From CAYLPU01 sp964385635 (GTDB lineage: Bacteria; Chloroflexota; Anaerolineae; B4-G1): 26,029 nt of DNA. Numbering within the stretch: the first letter of the stretch is position 1; every line of letters begins with the position of its first letter. A program made the position numbers and the translations under genes. Below the pieces are notes generated by a model, which worked only from the letters and a program-made list of their open reading frames with translations, was not told the DNA's origin and ran no database searches. Location: contig CAYLPU010000073.1 in NCBI GenBank assembly GCA_964385635.1, positions 1 to 26,029 on the forward strand, written 5' to 3'. This document shows, in pieces, positions 15,261 to 22,154 of this stretch.

Positions 15261-15295
15261 TACAATAATAACTATTGTAGTCGTACTAGTAGTAC
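15261..15295. repeat. Two AT-rich inverted repeats at the edge of oriC
   Basis: TACAATA-ataac-TATTGTA (15261-15279) and GTACT-agt-AGTAC (15283-15295) are perfect small inverted repeats directly after the UPF0173 stop. They could end UPF0173 transcription or form part of the DNA unwinding element. The TAC/TAG/TAG/TAC triplets resemble a DnaA-trio, but this is a weak resemblance. Confidence 0.45.
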
Positions 15296-15366
15296 AGGGG
15301 ATAGTGGGGAAAGTGTGTGCTCTGGGACATGATTGCCCTAGATGTAGCGGGGGGACTGTTACAAGA

Positions 15367-15378
15367 CCGTAATTACGG
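15367..15378. repeat. Perfect 12-bp palindrome CCGTAATTACGG in oriC
   Basis: A perfectly symmetric site 19 bp before the first DnaA box. It is a candidate binding site for a dimeric origin regulator. No such regulator is identified. Confidence 0.5.
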
Positions 15379-15397
15379 GGGTTTTAGGCAGGACATG

Positions 15398-15421
15398 TTA
15401 TCCACCATCGGTTGTGGATAA
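15398..15421. promoter_or_regulatory. Inverted pair of DnaA boxes
   Basis: TTATCCACC (15398-15406, one mismatch, plus) faces TGTGGATAA (15413-15421, perfect TTATCCACA on minus). Together they form a 9-bp inverted repeat GTTATCCAC / GTGGATAAC. Confidence 0.8.
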
Positions 15422-15513
15422 CGGGGGAGAAAACAGCAGGTAGCGGAGGCGGGAGATTGGTTGGTCTTCCACCTCTCATTTTGCGTGATGCGGGCATCTG
15501 TTGCGGGCCAGAG

Positions 15514-15563
15514 TTATCCCCAGACCACGTCAGTTATCCACAGAAAACAGTGAGTTATCCACA
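15514..15563 (+). promoter_or_regulatory. Three phased DnaA boxes
   Basis: TTATCCCCA (15514-15522, one mismatch), TTATCCACA (15534-15542) and TTATCCACA (15555-15563) all lie in the same orientation, 20 and 21 bp apart. That is about two helical turns, so DnaA would bind on one face. Confidence 0.85.
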
Positions 15564-15648
15564 GACATGATGCGCCGATGGGGGTTTGGTACACGTTGAG
15601 CCGCCCAGATGTGGGAGTTACGGGTCGCAGAGACCCAGTGGTAGGAGG

Positions 15649-15678
15649 TGTGGATATTGGCGGAGGGGCTGTGGAAAA
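15649..15678 (-). promoter_or_regulatory. Two DnaA-box-like sites near the 3' end of dnaA
   Basis: On the minus strand, ATATCCACA (15649-15657, one mismatch) and TTTTCCACA (15670-15678, fits TTWTNCACA). Their starts are 21 bp apart, the same phase as the central group. Confidence 0.6.
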
Positions 15679-15691
15679 CAGGGTAGATGAA

Positions 15692-17050
15692 TCACTTGGC
15701 GTTGTTGTAGAGTTGCTGGCGTAGGACAGTGATCTCGCGCCGGAGATTCATATCTTCCTCGATCAGGTCGGCGATGCGCTTGCAGCCATAGAGGATGGTC
15801 GTGTGATCACGACCCCCCAGCATAGCCCCGATCTGGGGCAGCGATGCCCCGATCTCCTCCCGGATGAGGAACATCGCGATCTGGCGTGGTCGTGCGATGG
15901 ATTGGCTGCGACTGCGTCCCTGAAGTGCGGCGACCCCAATGCCAAAGTGAAACGCAACCGCCTCGATGATCTGGTTCTCAGTTAGTTGGCTGCGCTGGGG
16001 AAGCAGGTGGCGCAATGCTGTCTCAGCGACTTCCGGTGTCAGGGGTTGATGGGTGAGACTGGACAGAGCCATCACCCGGTTGAGCGCGCCCTCGAGTTCG
16101 CGAATGTTGCTCTGTATCCGGGCAGCGATGAGGTCAAGAATCTCACCAGGGATCGCTGTGTCGAAGGTGGCGGATTTGGAGCGCAGGATGGCGATGCGTG
16201 TCTCCAGATCGGGCGGCTGTATGTCGGTAATCAACCCCCACTCGAAGCGGGAGCACAGCCGCTTTTCCAATGTGTTCATCGCCTTCGGTGTCCGGTCCGA
16301 AGAGATGACGACTTGCTTGCCTGTGCCATGGAGAGTGTTGAAGGTGTGGAAGAATTCCTCCTGAGTGCGTTCCTTGCCAGCGATGAACTGGATGTCATCC
16401 ACGAGCAAGATGTCGGAGGTACGGTACTTTTCGCGGAAGGTGTCGGTGGTGTGGGAGCGGATGGCCTCGATGAGGTCGTTGGTGAACTCCTCGGACGAGG
16501 CGTAGAGTACACGCAGACCCTGTGCCTGGCAGGTGTGCCCGATCGCGTGCAGGAGGTGTGTCTTGCCCAGGCCGACTCCTCCGTAGATAAAGAGCGGGTT
16601 GTAGGCGCCGGCAGGGTCCTCAGTGACGGCCAGGGAGGCCGCATGGGCCAGCCGGTTACCTGGCCCTACCACGAAATTATCGAAGATGTAGCGCGGATTC
16701 AGGTTTGCAGGGGAGTAGGCTGAAACCGGCGCTGAGATCGACGTGGGTAGATTGAGTAAAGGAACCTCCTCGTCCTCCTCTTCCTTCTCCTTCTGTTGAG
16801 GCTCCTCGTTCCACACCACGAACTTGATCTCGACGGTACGACCGGTCAGCCGGACGAGGGTACGCTTGATGGTAGTGAGTAACCGGTGCTCCAACCAGTC
16901 CTTGGCGTATCCGTTCTTGACACCAATGACAAAAGTGCCATCTTCGTACTTCAGCAACCTGGAGTCACGTAGCCAGGTGTCGAAGGTGGCCTGAGTCATC
17001 TGTAGTTGGAGCTCGCCGAGAGCGGCAGGCCAGATATGGTCCGATTTCAT
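15692..17050 (-). CDS. dnaA: Chromosomal replication initiator protein DnaA
   Basis: 452 residues. Domain I is at 1-80 (IWPAALGELQLQMTQATFDT, NGYAKDWLE). A short acidic linker runs 81-118. The AAA+ core starts NPRYIFDNFVVGPGNRLAHA, with Walker A GGVGLGKTH at 157-165 and Walker B ILLVDDIQFI. The C-terminal DNA-binding domain carries the GGRDHTTILYGCKRI signature near 415-430. ATP-bound DnaA binds the boxes at 15398-15678 and melts the origin. The length is normal and no residue is missing. The start has no clear Shine-Dalgarno. The gene is followed by oriC rather than dnaN. Its promoter lies about 180 bases upstream. Confidence 0.98.
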   Translation of the reverse strand: MKSDHIWPAALGELQLQMTQATFDTWLRDSRLLKYEDGTFVIGVKNGYAKDWLEHRLLTTIKRTLVRLTGRTVEIKFVVWNEEPQQKEKEEEDEEVPLLNLPTSISAPVSAYSPANLNPRYIFDNFVVGPGNRLAHAASLAVTEDPAGAYNPLFIYGGVGLGKTHLLHAIGHTCQAQGLRVLYASSEEFTNDLIEAIRSHTTDTFREKYRTSDILLVDDIQFIAGKERTQEEFFHTFNTLHGTGKQVVISSDRTPKAMNTLEKRLCSRFEWGLITDIQPPDLETRIAILRSKSATFDTAIPGEILDLIAARIQSNIRELEGALNRVMALSSLTHQPLTPEVAETALRHLLPQRSQLTENQIIEAVAFHFGIGVAALQGRSRSQSIARPRQIAMFLIREEIGASLPQIGAMLGGRDHTTILYGCKRIADLIEEDMNLRREITVLRQQLYNNAK

Positions 17051-17229
17051 TGCAGGTAGAGACTATAGGCAAAGACTGACTGGTAGCGGGAAACAACATG
17101 GTGCAAAGACAGGTTTCGCACTCCATGGGGTGGTGGCCCTTTCGAGCCACCAGCAAAGCGGCTGACCTGAGGGCCCGCCTTCCCTCGTGGTGGGCAACTG
17201 CTTCCCCGCCCTGTTGAAGTAACGGTCTT

Positions 17230-17258
17230 ATTCTACCAAAAGAGCGCTTCTCTGGCAA
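17230..17258 (-). promoter_or_regulatory. dnaA promoter
   Basis: On the minus strand, TTGCCA (17253-17258), a 17-bp spacer and TAGAAT (17230-17235). It gives a leader of about 170 bases. Confidence 0.7.
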
Positions 17259-17278
17259 CCGTTTTTGGTGGGGATGAA

Positions 17279-17301
17279 CTTAAAAGAGACCATGTTTTAA
17301 G
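17279..17301. repeat. Inverted repeat just upstream of the dnaA -35 box
   Basis: CTTAAAA and TTTTAAG, perfect 7-bp arms with 9 bases between, centred about 32 bp upstream of the -35. The position suits an activator or repressor site. No regulator is identified. Confidence 0.4.
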
Positions 17302-17493
17302 GTGGATTACGGAGAGTGCCTGACCGGCGAGCGATGAGTTGTGCGTACCCCTATCTCTTCGGTTTGTGGGAACAGCACCCCCAAGATATGGTGTCGCCTG
17401 GCAAGGGAATTCTAAGCGGCTGCGTGCTACTCTAAAGAATCGTGCTGTACACAAGTCAGAATTGGCCAACAGTGACAGATTCGCTCCAGAGGT

Positions 17494-18000
17494 TCAGAAT
17501 GCCAGCCGTAACGCCAATCCGACCAGCAGGCCCACCGCCCATCCGCCGACGATGTCTGAGGCGAAGTGAACCTGAAGCGCAACGCGGGCCAGCCCGACCA
17601 TCCCGACCCAGCATGCCAGCAGCACGAATCCCCAGGGAGGGAGAAGTGGAGCCAGCAGCATGGTCAGGCAGGCGGAACGGCCGGCATGGCCGGAAGGGAA
17701 AGCGTGGCGGTCGAACCGCGTGTAGAAACCAGACCTTTCTCCCGGCGGGCGTCTACGGCGGAAGAGCCACTTGAGGGCGGTGATGACCGTGCCAGCGACC
17801 AGCGTCCCGACCAGCACGCGCTCCCCGAAGTCGCGCCAGGTCGCGTCTCCCCAGATGAGCGCTGTAGCCGCGCCGCTCAGCCAGAGCAGGCTGTCGCCGC
17901 TGTGAGCGGCGACGAGCGCCAGTGAGCGCAAGAGACGCGCCTCGCGTGGGATAGCGAGGCGTGCCGACCATTGCCGGTCGAGGGTGATGATGCGCTGCAA
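17494..18000 (-). CDS. PAP2-family membrane phosphatase
   Basis: 168 residues, mostly hydrophobic, with about five transmembrane helices. The three PAP2 motifs are complete: K77-x6-R84-P85, PSGH at 102-105 (His nucleophile-acid) and R139-x5-H145-x3-D149. Members dephosphorylate lipid phosphates such as undecaprenyl pyrophosphate, phosphatidic acid or phosphatidylglycerol phosphate at the membrane. It starts 12 bp after the nucleotidyltransferase stop, on the same strand, as the last gene of a three-gene unit. The pairing with a nucleotidyltransferase hints at lipid- or sugar-phosphate metabolism, but the substrate is not determined. Confidence 0.9.
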   Translation of the reverse strand: MQRIITLDRQWSARLAIPREARLLRSLALVAAHSGDSLLWLSGAATALIWGDATWRDFGERVLVGTLVAGTVITALKWLFRRRRPPGERSGFYTRFDRHAFPSGHAGRSACLTMLLAPLLPPWGFVLLACWVGMVGLARVALQVHFASDIVGGWAVGLLVGLALRLAF

Positions 18001-18012
18001 AGAGGCTGTCCC

Positions 18013-18813
18013 CTACTGGCCACTGGCGGTGTGTGCTTCTAGTTCGGCGCGGGCGATCTCCAACTGGAACGGTTTGTCCACGTCCATCCCCACCTCGGCG
18101 TAGGGAAAGGGGATGGCTCGCCCGCGCATGTTGAGCGCTTTGGATGCACGTCGTTCGGCTTCGGCCAGGGATAGGCGACGGATGACGAGCTTGAAGAGGG
18201 GCCACAGGCCGAACATGCTAGCCTGCCGTAGCGCATTCTTACGTGCCCTGGCCAGGTTCTCCCATAACTCCTGGTGGCTGAGGGAGATACTGGGGCGGAT
18301 GAGTAGGAGGTCCCCTCCGGCGAAGTCTGCCTCGCGCAAGTGGATGTAACTGCGGTGCGACTCGGGGAAGCGCGCCTCCATCACCGAGCGCGCGACGATG
18401 CTGTAGTACAGGTCGTGGTCGGTGCGGAGACATTCTTCAATGAAGGCGTCCACGATGGGAGGAGTGATGGTTGGTACGTCGGAACTGCTGAGAAGTATCG
18501 CATCCAGATCGGGATAGAGGTCCATTGCGTATTGGAGACCGGTTTTCGCATTGGCCATAAGATCACCGGCGTCGGGCACGTACTCGACGGGCAGCGGGAA
18601 CTGTACCCCAGCAGTAGGGTCGAGCGCGACGATGATGATGTGCTGGATGTAGCGGGACCCGGCCAGGGCATCCACCACGTGGGCGATCATTGGTTTCCCG
18701 GCGATGGGGATGAGGGCCTTCGGTTTGCCCTGGGTATACTCAGCCAGGGGATCATCCTCGCTGGGGCTCCAACCGGCAGTGACGACAGCCGCGACCGATG
18801 GTTGTCCGTTCAT
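18013..18813 (-). CDS. Nucleotidyltransferase (MobA/NTP-transferase-like fold)
   Basis: 266 residues. The N-terminus AAVVTAGW with a loop ending KPKALIPIAGKPM (30-42) is the nucleotide-binding pattern of sugar-1-phosphate and MobA-type nucleotidyltransferases, and SSDVP (110-114) holds the metal-binding aspartate D112. The standard G-G-x-G-x-R loop is altered: TAGW is followed by an acidic insertion PSEDDPLAEYTQG. A basic helical C-terminal part (about 190-245) is unlike MobA. It would join a nucleoside monophosphate to a phosphorylated small molecule. It lies 9 bp after the quinate-dehydrogenase-like gene and 12 bp before PAP2. The substrate is unknown. Confidence 0.75.
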   Translation of the reverse strand: MNGQPSVAAVVTAGWSPSEDDPLAEYTQGKPKALIPIAGKPMIAHVVDALAGSRYIQHIIIVALDPTAGVQFPLPVEYVPDAGDLMANAKTGLQYAMDLYPDLDAILLSSSDVPTITPPIVDAFIEECLRTDHDLYYSIVARSVMEARFPESHRSYIHLREADFAGGDLLLIRPSISLSHQELWENLARARKNALRQASMFGLWPLFKLVIRRLSLAEAERRASKALNMRGRAIPFPYAEVGMDVDKPFQLEIARAELEAHTASGQ

Positions 18814-18822
18814 CCTGTCCTC

Positions 18823-19725
18823 CTATTCGTTCAAACGTTGGATCGTGGGTTGAAGATTGAGTTGATTCAATGTCTCCTGGAGTTCGTCAGTGGTGAGCGG
18901 GCGTCCCTTACCGGCGATGGCGACCATAGCAGCCTCCATCATGTTGGTGCCAAAGGAGCGACCCTCCAGTCGTGGGGTGGCGGTGACCAGATAGCGCACC
19001 CCGCGCTGGCGGAAGGCCTCGACGTCAGCGGGGGTGGTGGTATTGGTGGCAATAACCTTGCTGTCGAGCCGTTCGGGCATGTGGCGCTTGATGTAGAGGC
19101 AATCGCCGCTGATGACAGTGGCCCAGGCGTACCACTTGCCGAACTTAGGCACGATCTCCTCCTGCTTCGCGCCGGTGGGATAGAGGAACTCCATCGGCAG
19201 CCGGCCAACAATGGGCAAGAGAACGCGGGCCATGGTGCGCAGCCCGCGCAGCGAACGGATGGGCATGGGTATGCCTAGAGCAAAACCCAGGTCGCCGAAG
19301 ATAATCTCATAGCCTGCTTCGTCGAAGGAGAGCGCGCTGCCGTACCGATCTACCCCGGCGGTGATGAGCGTTCTTTTGGGCTGAACCTCGTCGCCGATTT
19401 CCCGCTCAATGAATTGGGCAATGCCGCGCTCCAGGGTTTGCTTGAGGCCGCCCCCATCTACGACCGGCGTCTGCTTAACGCCGGCGACCAGTTTCTGCGC
19501 GTCGTAGAGAGGGTAGTAGCGACCGGCGATGGTCATGCCCAGGTCAATGCCCCCCACGCCGAAAGCGTCCACCTCCCCATCCAGTCCGTTGTACAATTGT
19601 ATCGCTTTCTCAACGTCTCCGTCGGTGCCGATGCGCTCAATGGTGACCTCTTCGCCGAGCAGCGTGATGGTGACTTTCTTGTCGCGGGTGGAACTCCCCA
19701 GGCTGATGCTGATGGCTCGTTTCAT
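18823..19725 (-). CDS. Conserved protein of the type often labelled quinate 5-dehydrogenase
   Basis: 300 residues beginning MKRAISISLGSSTRDKKVTI, followed by IERIGTDGDVEKA, DAFGVGGIDLGM, TPVVDGGGLKQTLE, a GFALGIPMPIRSLRGL stretch and a C-terminal half with NTTTPADVEAFRQRGVRYLVT and TPRLEGRSFGTN. To my recollection homologues in Chloroflexota and Thermus are annotated 'quinate 5-dehydrogenase'. I see no shikimate/quinate dehydrogenase catalytic Lys-Asp pair and no clear GxGxxG, so I regard that name as doubtful. AGGAGG lies 8 bases before the start. It is the first gene of a unit with a nucleotidyltransferase and PAP2. Function unknown. Confidence 0.7.
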   Translation of the reverse strand: MKRAISISLGSSTRDKKVTITLLGEEVTIERIGTDGDVEKAIQLYNGLDGEVDAFGVGGIDLGMTIAGRYYPLYDAQKLVAGVKQTPVVDGGGLKQTLERGIAQFIEREIGDEVQPKRTLITAGVDRYGSALSFDEAGYEIIFGDLGFALGIPMPIRSLRGLRTMARVLLPIVGRLPMEFLYPTGAKQEEIVPKFGKWYAWATVISGDCLYIKRHMPERLDSKVIATNTTTPADVEAFRQRGVRYLVTATPRLEGRSFGTNMMEAAMVAIAGKGRPLTTDELQETLNQLNLQPTIQRLNE

Positions 19726-19768
19726 AAAGTGTTCCTCCTAGTTGGTGAGGCATGGTGATACTCGCTAC

Positions 19769-19796
19769 ATAATAAGATAACCCGCTTGCGTGGCAA
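19769..19796 (-). promoter_or_regulatory. Proximal promoter of the three-gene unit
   Basis: On the minus strand, TTGCCA (19791-19796), a 16-bp spacer and TATTAT (19769-19774). It lies about 44 bases before the 19725 start. Confidence 0.5.
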
Positions 19797-19828
19797 ACGA
19801 TGCGTTGCCGGAACGTCTCTCCATAAAC

Positions 19829-19857
19829 ATTCTATCAGACCCGTGAAACTATGTCAA
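19829..19857 (-). promoter_or_regulatory. Distal promoter of the three-gene unit
   Basis: On the minus strand, perfect TTGACA (19852-19857), a 17-bp spacer and TAGAAT (19829-19834). With the proximal copy this makes a tandem promoter pair. Confidence 0.75.
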
Positions 19858-19908
19858 CCGGTGCTGATTGTGCCTGTCAATCAGCATCCGCGATCAAGAT
19901 TCGGCGAG

Positions 19909-19937
19909 TTGACCTGTAGCGAGAATCCGTGTATATT
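19909..19937 (+). promoter_or_regulatory. Promoter of the histidine kinase gene
   Basis: TTGACC (19909-19914), a 17-bp spacer and TATATT (19932-19937). The leader is only about 17 bases and includes the AGGAGG ribosome site at 19950-19955. It is divergent from the promoters at 19829-19857. Confidence 0.7.
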
Positions 19938-19960
19938 TATGTGCAGAATAGGAGGAGCCT

Positions 19961-21889
19961 GTGGCACAACAATGTGTTCTGGTCATAGAGGACAGCGCCG
20001 AAACTCAGCAACTGCTGGCCGAACTAGTGCTGAGACCCAACGACTGTCGATATCTCGCTGCTCTGAATGGGGAGGAGGGGCTTCGGATAGCTCTGGAGGA
20101 ACACCCTGATCTTATCATCCTGGACATGAAATTGCCGAAGATGGATGGGCTTGAAGTACTGCAATCGCTGCGACAACGGAATGTAGACATCCCCGTTATC
20201 TTCACCGCTGTCCGCGAGTCGGCGGATTTGGTCGTGCAGGCCTTCCGATTAGGGGCGCGTGACTATGTCATCAAGCCTTTCGATCCCCAGGAGATGCAAC
20301 AGGCGATCCAGCGCGCCTTCGCTACTGTCAGGTTGTATGAGGAACGGAATGAACTGGCGCGGCAACTGTCGGAGGCCAGCCAGCAACACCAGCGCCGACT
20401 CCATGAACTGAATGCCATTTACACCATTGGAAGGTCGGTCACATCGCTGCTGGACGTGAACCGCGTGCTCAACCGCGTAGTTGAGGCAGCGGTGTACGTG
20501 GCGGATGCTGAAGAAGGTATGCTCCTGCTGCTAGATGACGAGAATCGCGAACTCTACCTGCGGGCGGCCAAGGATATGGATGAAAAGGTGGCGCGTAGTC
20601 TGCGCATGCGCGTAGACGACAGCGTCGCGGGACGAGCGATTCAGACGGATCGGCCTGTGCTTCTGACTGGCGAACAAGCCAAGATTACGACCGGTTATCT
20701 GGCCAAGGCGCTGCTTTATCTGCCGCTGCGGGTCCCCGATCGCGGGGTGATCGGCGTGCTGGGCGTGGCTAATCACGAGTCGGAGCGATCGTTCTCCGAA
20801 CAAGACATTTTCCTGCTTTCGGCCCTGGCGGATTACACAGCCATCGCCATCGAGAATGCGCGCCTCTTCGAGGCGGTCGAGGTCGAGAGGGCTAAACTGG
20901 AGGCAGTCCTGCGGGAGACGCAGGAGGCGGTCATTGTCGTTGACGAGGAGAACAAGATCCTGCTGTGCAACTCTGCAGCCCGTGCCGCGCTGGGCCTGGT
21001 CGAGACCAGTCTGTTGCACCGGCCTGTTGACGAAGCCATCCTATCTCCTCTGCTCTTGTGCGAGATGTTCGCCCAGGTGCACGAGACGGGGCAGGCGGCA
21101 CACGGTGAGGTGTCCTTGGGGGACGGGCGGACGTTCAATGCGCAGCTCACGCCCATCGAAGAGGTCGGCCGGGTGTTGGTGATGCAAGACATCACGCACC
21201 TGAAGGAATTGGATAGTATCAAGTCGGAGTTTGTCGACGCCATCTCCCATGATTTGCGTACGCCGCTGACTACTATCCAGGGCTACATCGAATTGTTGCC
21301 CCTCGTAGGGTCGGTCAACGAACGACAACGCGAGCTCATAGGTCACGTGCGGGAGAGTATTAAGGTCATCACCGAGTTGATCAACGACCTTCTTGACATT
21401 GGTCGCATTGAGGCTGGATTGGACCAGGAAATGATGCCGTGCGATTTGAGGGAGATCGTTGAGAAAGCGGTCGAGGGCTTGCGACAGCAAGCGGCGGAGA
21501 AGGGGCAGGACGTGCGTTGGCAACCGCGTGAAGCACTGCCACTGGTGCAAGGCAACCCTCGTCGTCTACGCCGGGTGATGGACAATCTGCTCAGCAACGC
21601 GATCAAGTATACACAGGAAGGCGGATGGGTGACGGTAGATGCAGACGAAGAGGATGGGCACGTCCTGGTGCGCGTCGCCGACAACGGCATCGGTATTCCT
21701 CTGGTTCAGCAGTCCTGCATCTTCGACAAGTTTTATCGTGTGAGGTCGGACGAGACGGCAGCCATCAAAGGCACCGGCCTGGGTCTGGCCATTGTCAAGG
21801 CGGTGGTTGAAAACCACAATGGGCGGGTGTGGGTTGAAAGTGAGCCAGGGGCGGGCAGTGTCTTCAGTTTTGTGCTCCCCGCGTTATAA
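19961..21889 (+). CDS. Soluble hybrid sensor: receiver-GAF-PAS-histidine kinase
   Basis: 642 residues from GTG 19961, with AGGAGG 5 bases upstream. Order: receiver domain 5-120 with acidic pair E10-D11, phosphoacceptor D55, T82 and K105; a coiled linker; GAF domain about 150-305; PAS domain about 312-415; HisKA with H430 in SHDLRTPLT; and HATPase with N-box DNLLSNAIKY (541-550), DNGIGIP (574-580) and GTGLGLA (604-610). All catalytic residues are present. There is no membrane segment, so it senses a cytosolic signal or is driven by another kinase through its N-terminal receiver. Such REC-first kinases act as phosphorelay intermediates. No response regulator or output gene is adjacent, so its partner is elsewhere. 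Confidence 0.93.
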   Translation: MAQQCVLVIEDSAETQQLLAELVLRPNDCRYLAALNGEEGLRIALEEHPDLIILDMKLPKMDGLEVLQSLRQRNVDIPVIFTAVRESADLVVQAFRLGARDYVIKPFDPQEMQQAIQRAFATVRLYEERNELARQLSEASQQHQRRLHELNAIYTIGRSVTSLLDVNRVLNRVVEAAVYVADAEEGMLLLLDDENRELYLRAAKDMDEKVARSLRMRVDDSVAGRAIQTDRPVLLTGEQAKITTGYLAKALLYLPLRVPDRGVIGVLGVANHESERSFSEQDIFLLSALADYTAIAIENARLFEAVEVERAKLEAVLRETQEAVIVVDEENKILLCNSAARAALGLVETSLLHRPVDEAILSPLLLCEMFAQVHETGQAAHGEVSLGDGRTFNAQLTPIEEVGRVLVMQDITHLKELDSIKSEFVDAISHDLRTPLTTIQGYIELLPLVGSVNERQRELIGHVRESIKVITELINDLLDIGRIEAGLDQEMMPCDLREIVEKAVEGLRQQAAEKGQDVRWQPREALPLVQGNPRRLRRVMDNLLSNAIKYTQEGGWVTVDADEEDGHVLVRVADNGIGIPLVQQSCIFDKFYRVRSDETAAIKGTGLGLAIVKAVVENHNGRVWVESEPGAGSVFSFVLPAL

Positions 21890-21923
21890 GCCTGACGCGG
21901 AGATAGTTGACGCCTGTGCTTCA

Positions 21924-21951
21924 GCAGGGTGCTCCATCGAGGGCACCCTGC
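21924..21951 (+). terminator. Hairpin after the histidine kinase gene
   Basis: GCAGGGTGC (21924-21932) and GCACCCTGC (21943-21951) are perfect 9-bp arms with a 10-base loop, 35 bases after the stop. Only a short T-run (gtgtttct) follows, so intrinsic termination may be partial. Confidence 0.6.
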
Positions 21952-21966
21952 GTGTTTCTGACACCA

Positions 21967-22003
21967 GCGTAGGGTTGGCGTAGGGTTGGCGTAGGGTTGG
22001 CGT
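21967..22003 (+). repeat. Three tandem copies of an 11-bp unit
   Basis: GCGTAGGGTTG is repeated three times without error, followed by a partial GCGT. The 11-bp period is close to one helical turn. It lies between the hairpin and the murJ leader. Confidence 0.85.
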
Positions 22004-22053
22004 CAAGTCCTGCTGGGCAGAGCATGGTATCATATACCTAGAGTCAGGGGCGG

Positions 22054-22111
22054 TTTTTCTTCTTCTTCTCCTCCTTTTGGTGAGGGCCGGGGTACGGCGA
22101 CCCCGGCTCTC
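22054..22111 (+). promoter_or_regulatory. Pyrimidine tract and hairpin in the murJ leader
   Basis: A 23-base run of only C and T (22054-22076) is followed by a hairpin, GAGGGCCGGGGT / ACCCCGGCTCTC (22082-22111, one mismatch, 6-base loop), about 43 bases before the murJ start. A possible -10 lies within GGTAT-cat-ATACC (22026-22038), without a good -35. Function unclear. Confidence 0.4.
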
Positions 22112-22154
22112 AGTGCGTTTAGGGCCGGTGGGTTGTGTCCACTCAGGAGGATGG

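Larger units (their letters stand above)
15251..15691. other. Predicted chromosomal replication origin (oriC)
   Basis: A 441-bp gap between convergent UPF0173 and dnaA contains no gene. From left to right it holds an AT-rich stretch (15251-15297), a perfect 12-bp palindrome (15367-15378) and seven DnaA-box-like 9-mers between 15398 and 15678. Three of the boxes are perfect TTATCCACA and one is TTTTCCACA, which fits the consensus. This density beside dnaA is what is expected of oriC. The AT-rich part is the likely unwinding element. Confidence 0.85.
17051..17493. other. 443-bp gene-free region upstream of dnaA
   Basis: It holds no convincing coding frame. It contains the dnaA promoter (17230-17258), a perfect 7-bp inverted repeat TGGTGGC / GCCACCA with an 8-base loop in the dnaA leader (17131-17152), and the inverted repeat at 17279-17301. 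No DnaA box of good quality is present, so dnaA autoregulation through boxes is not evident here. The remainder (17302-17493) shows nothing I can name. Confidence 0.6.

Noticed and set aside
19835..19852. parS-like half site (GTTTCACG) upstream of the three-gene unit
   Set aside because: Only one half of the TGTTTCACGTGAAACA palindrome is present and it falls inside a promoter spacer. No full parS was seen in the window, so the ParA is not tied to chromosome segregation by this evidence.
21967..22003. CRISPR-like repeat
   Set aside because: The units are 11 bp and directly abutting, with no spacers and no cas genes.
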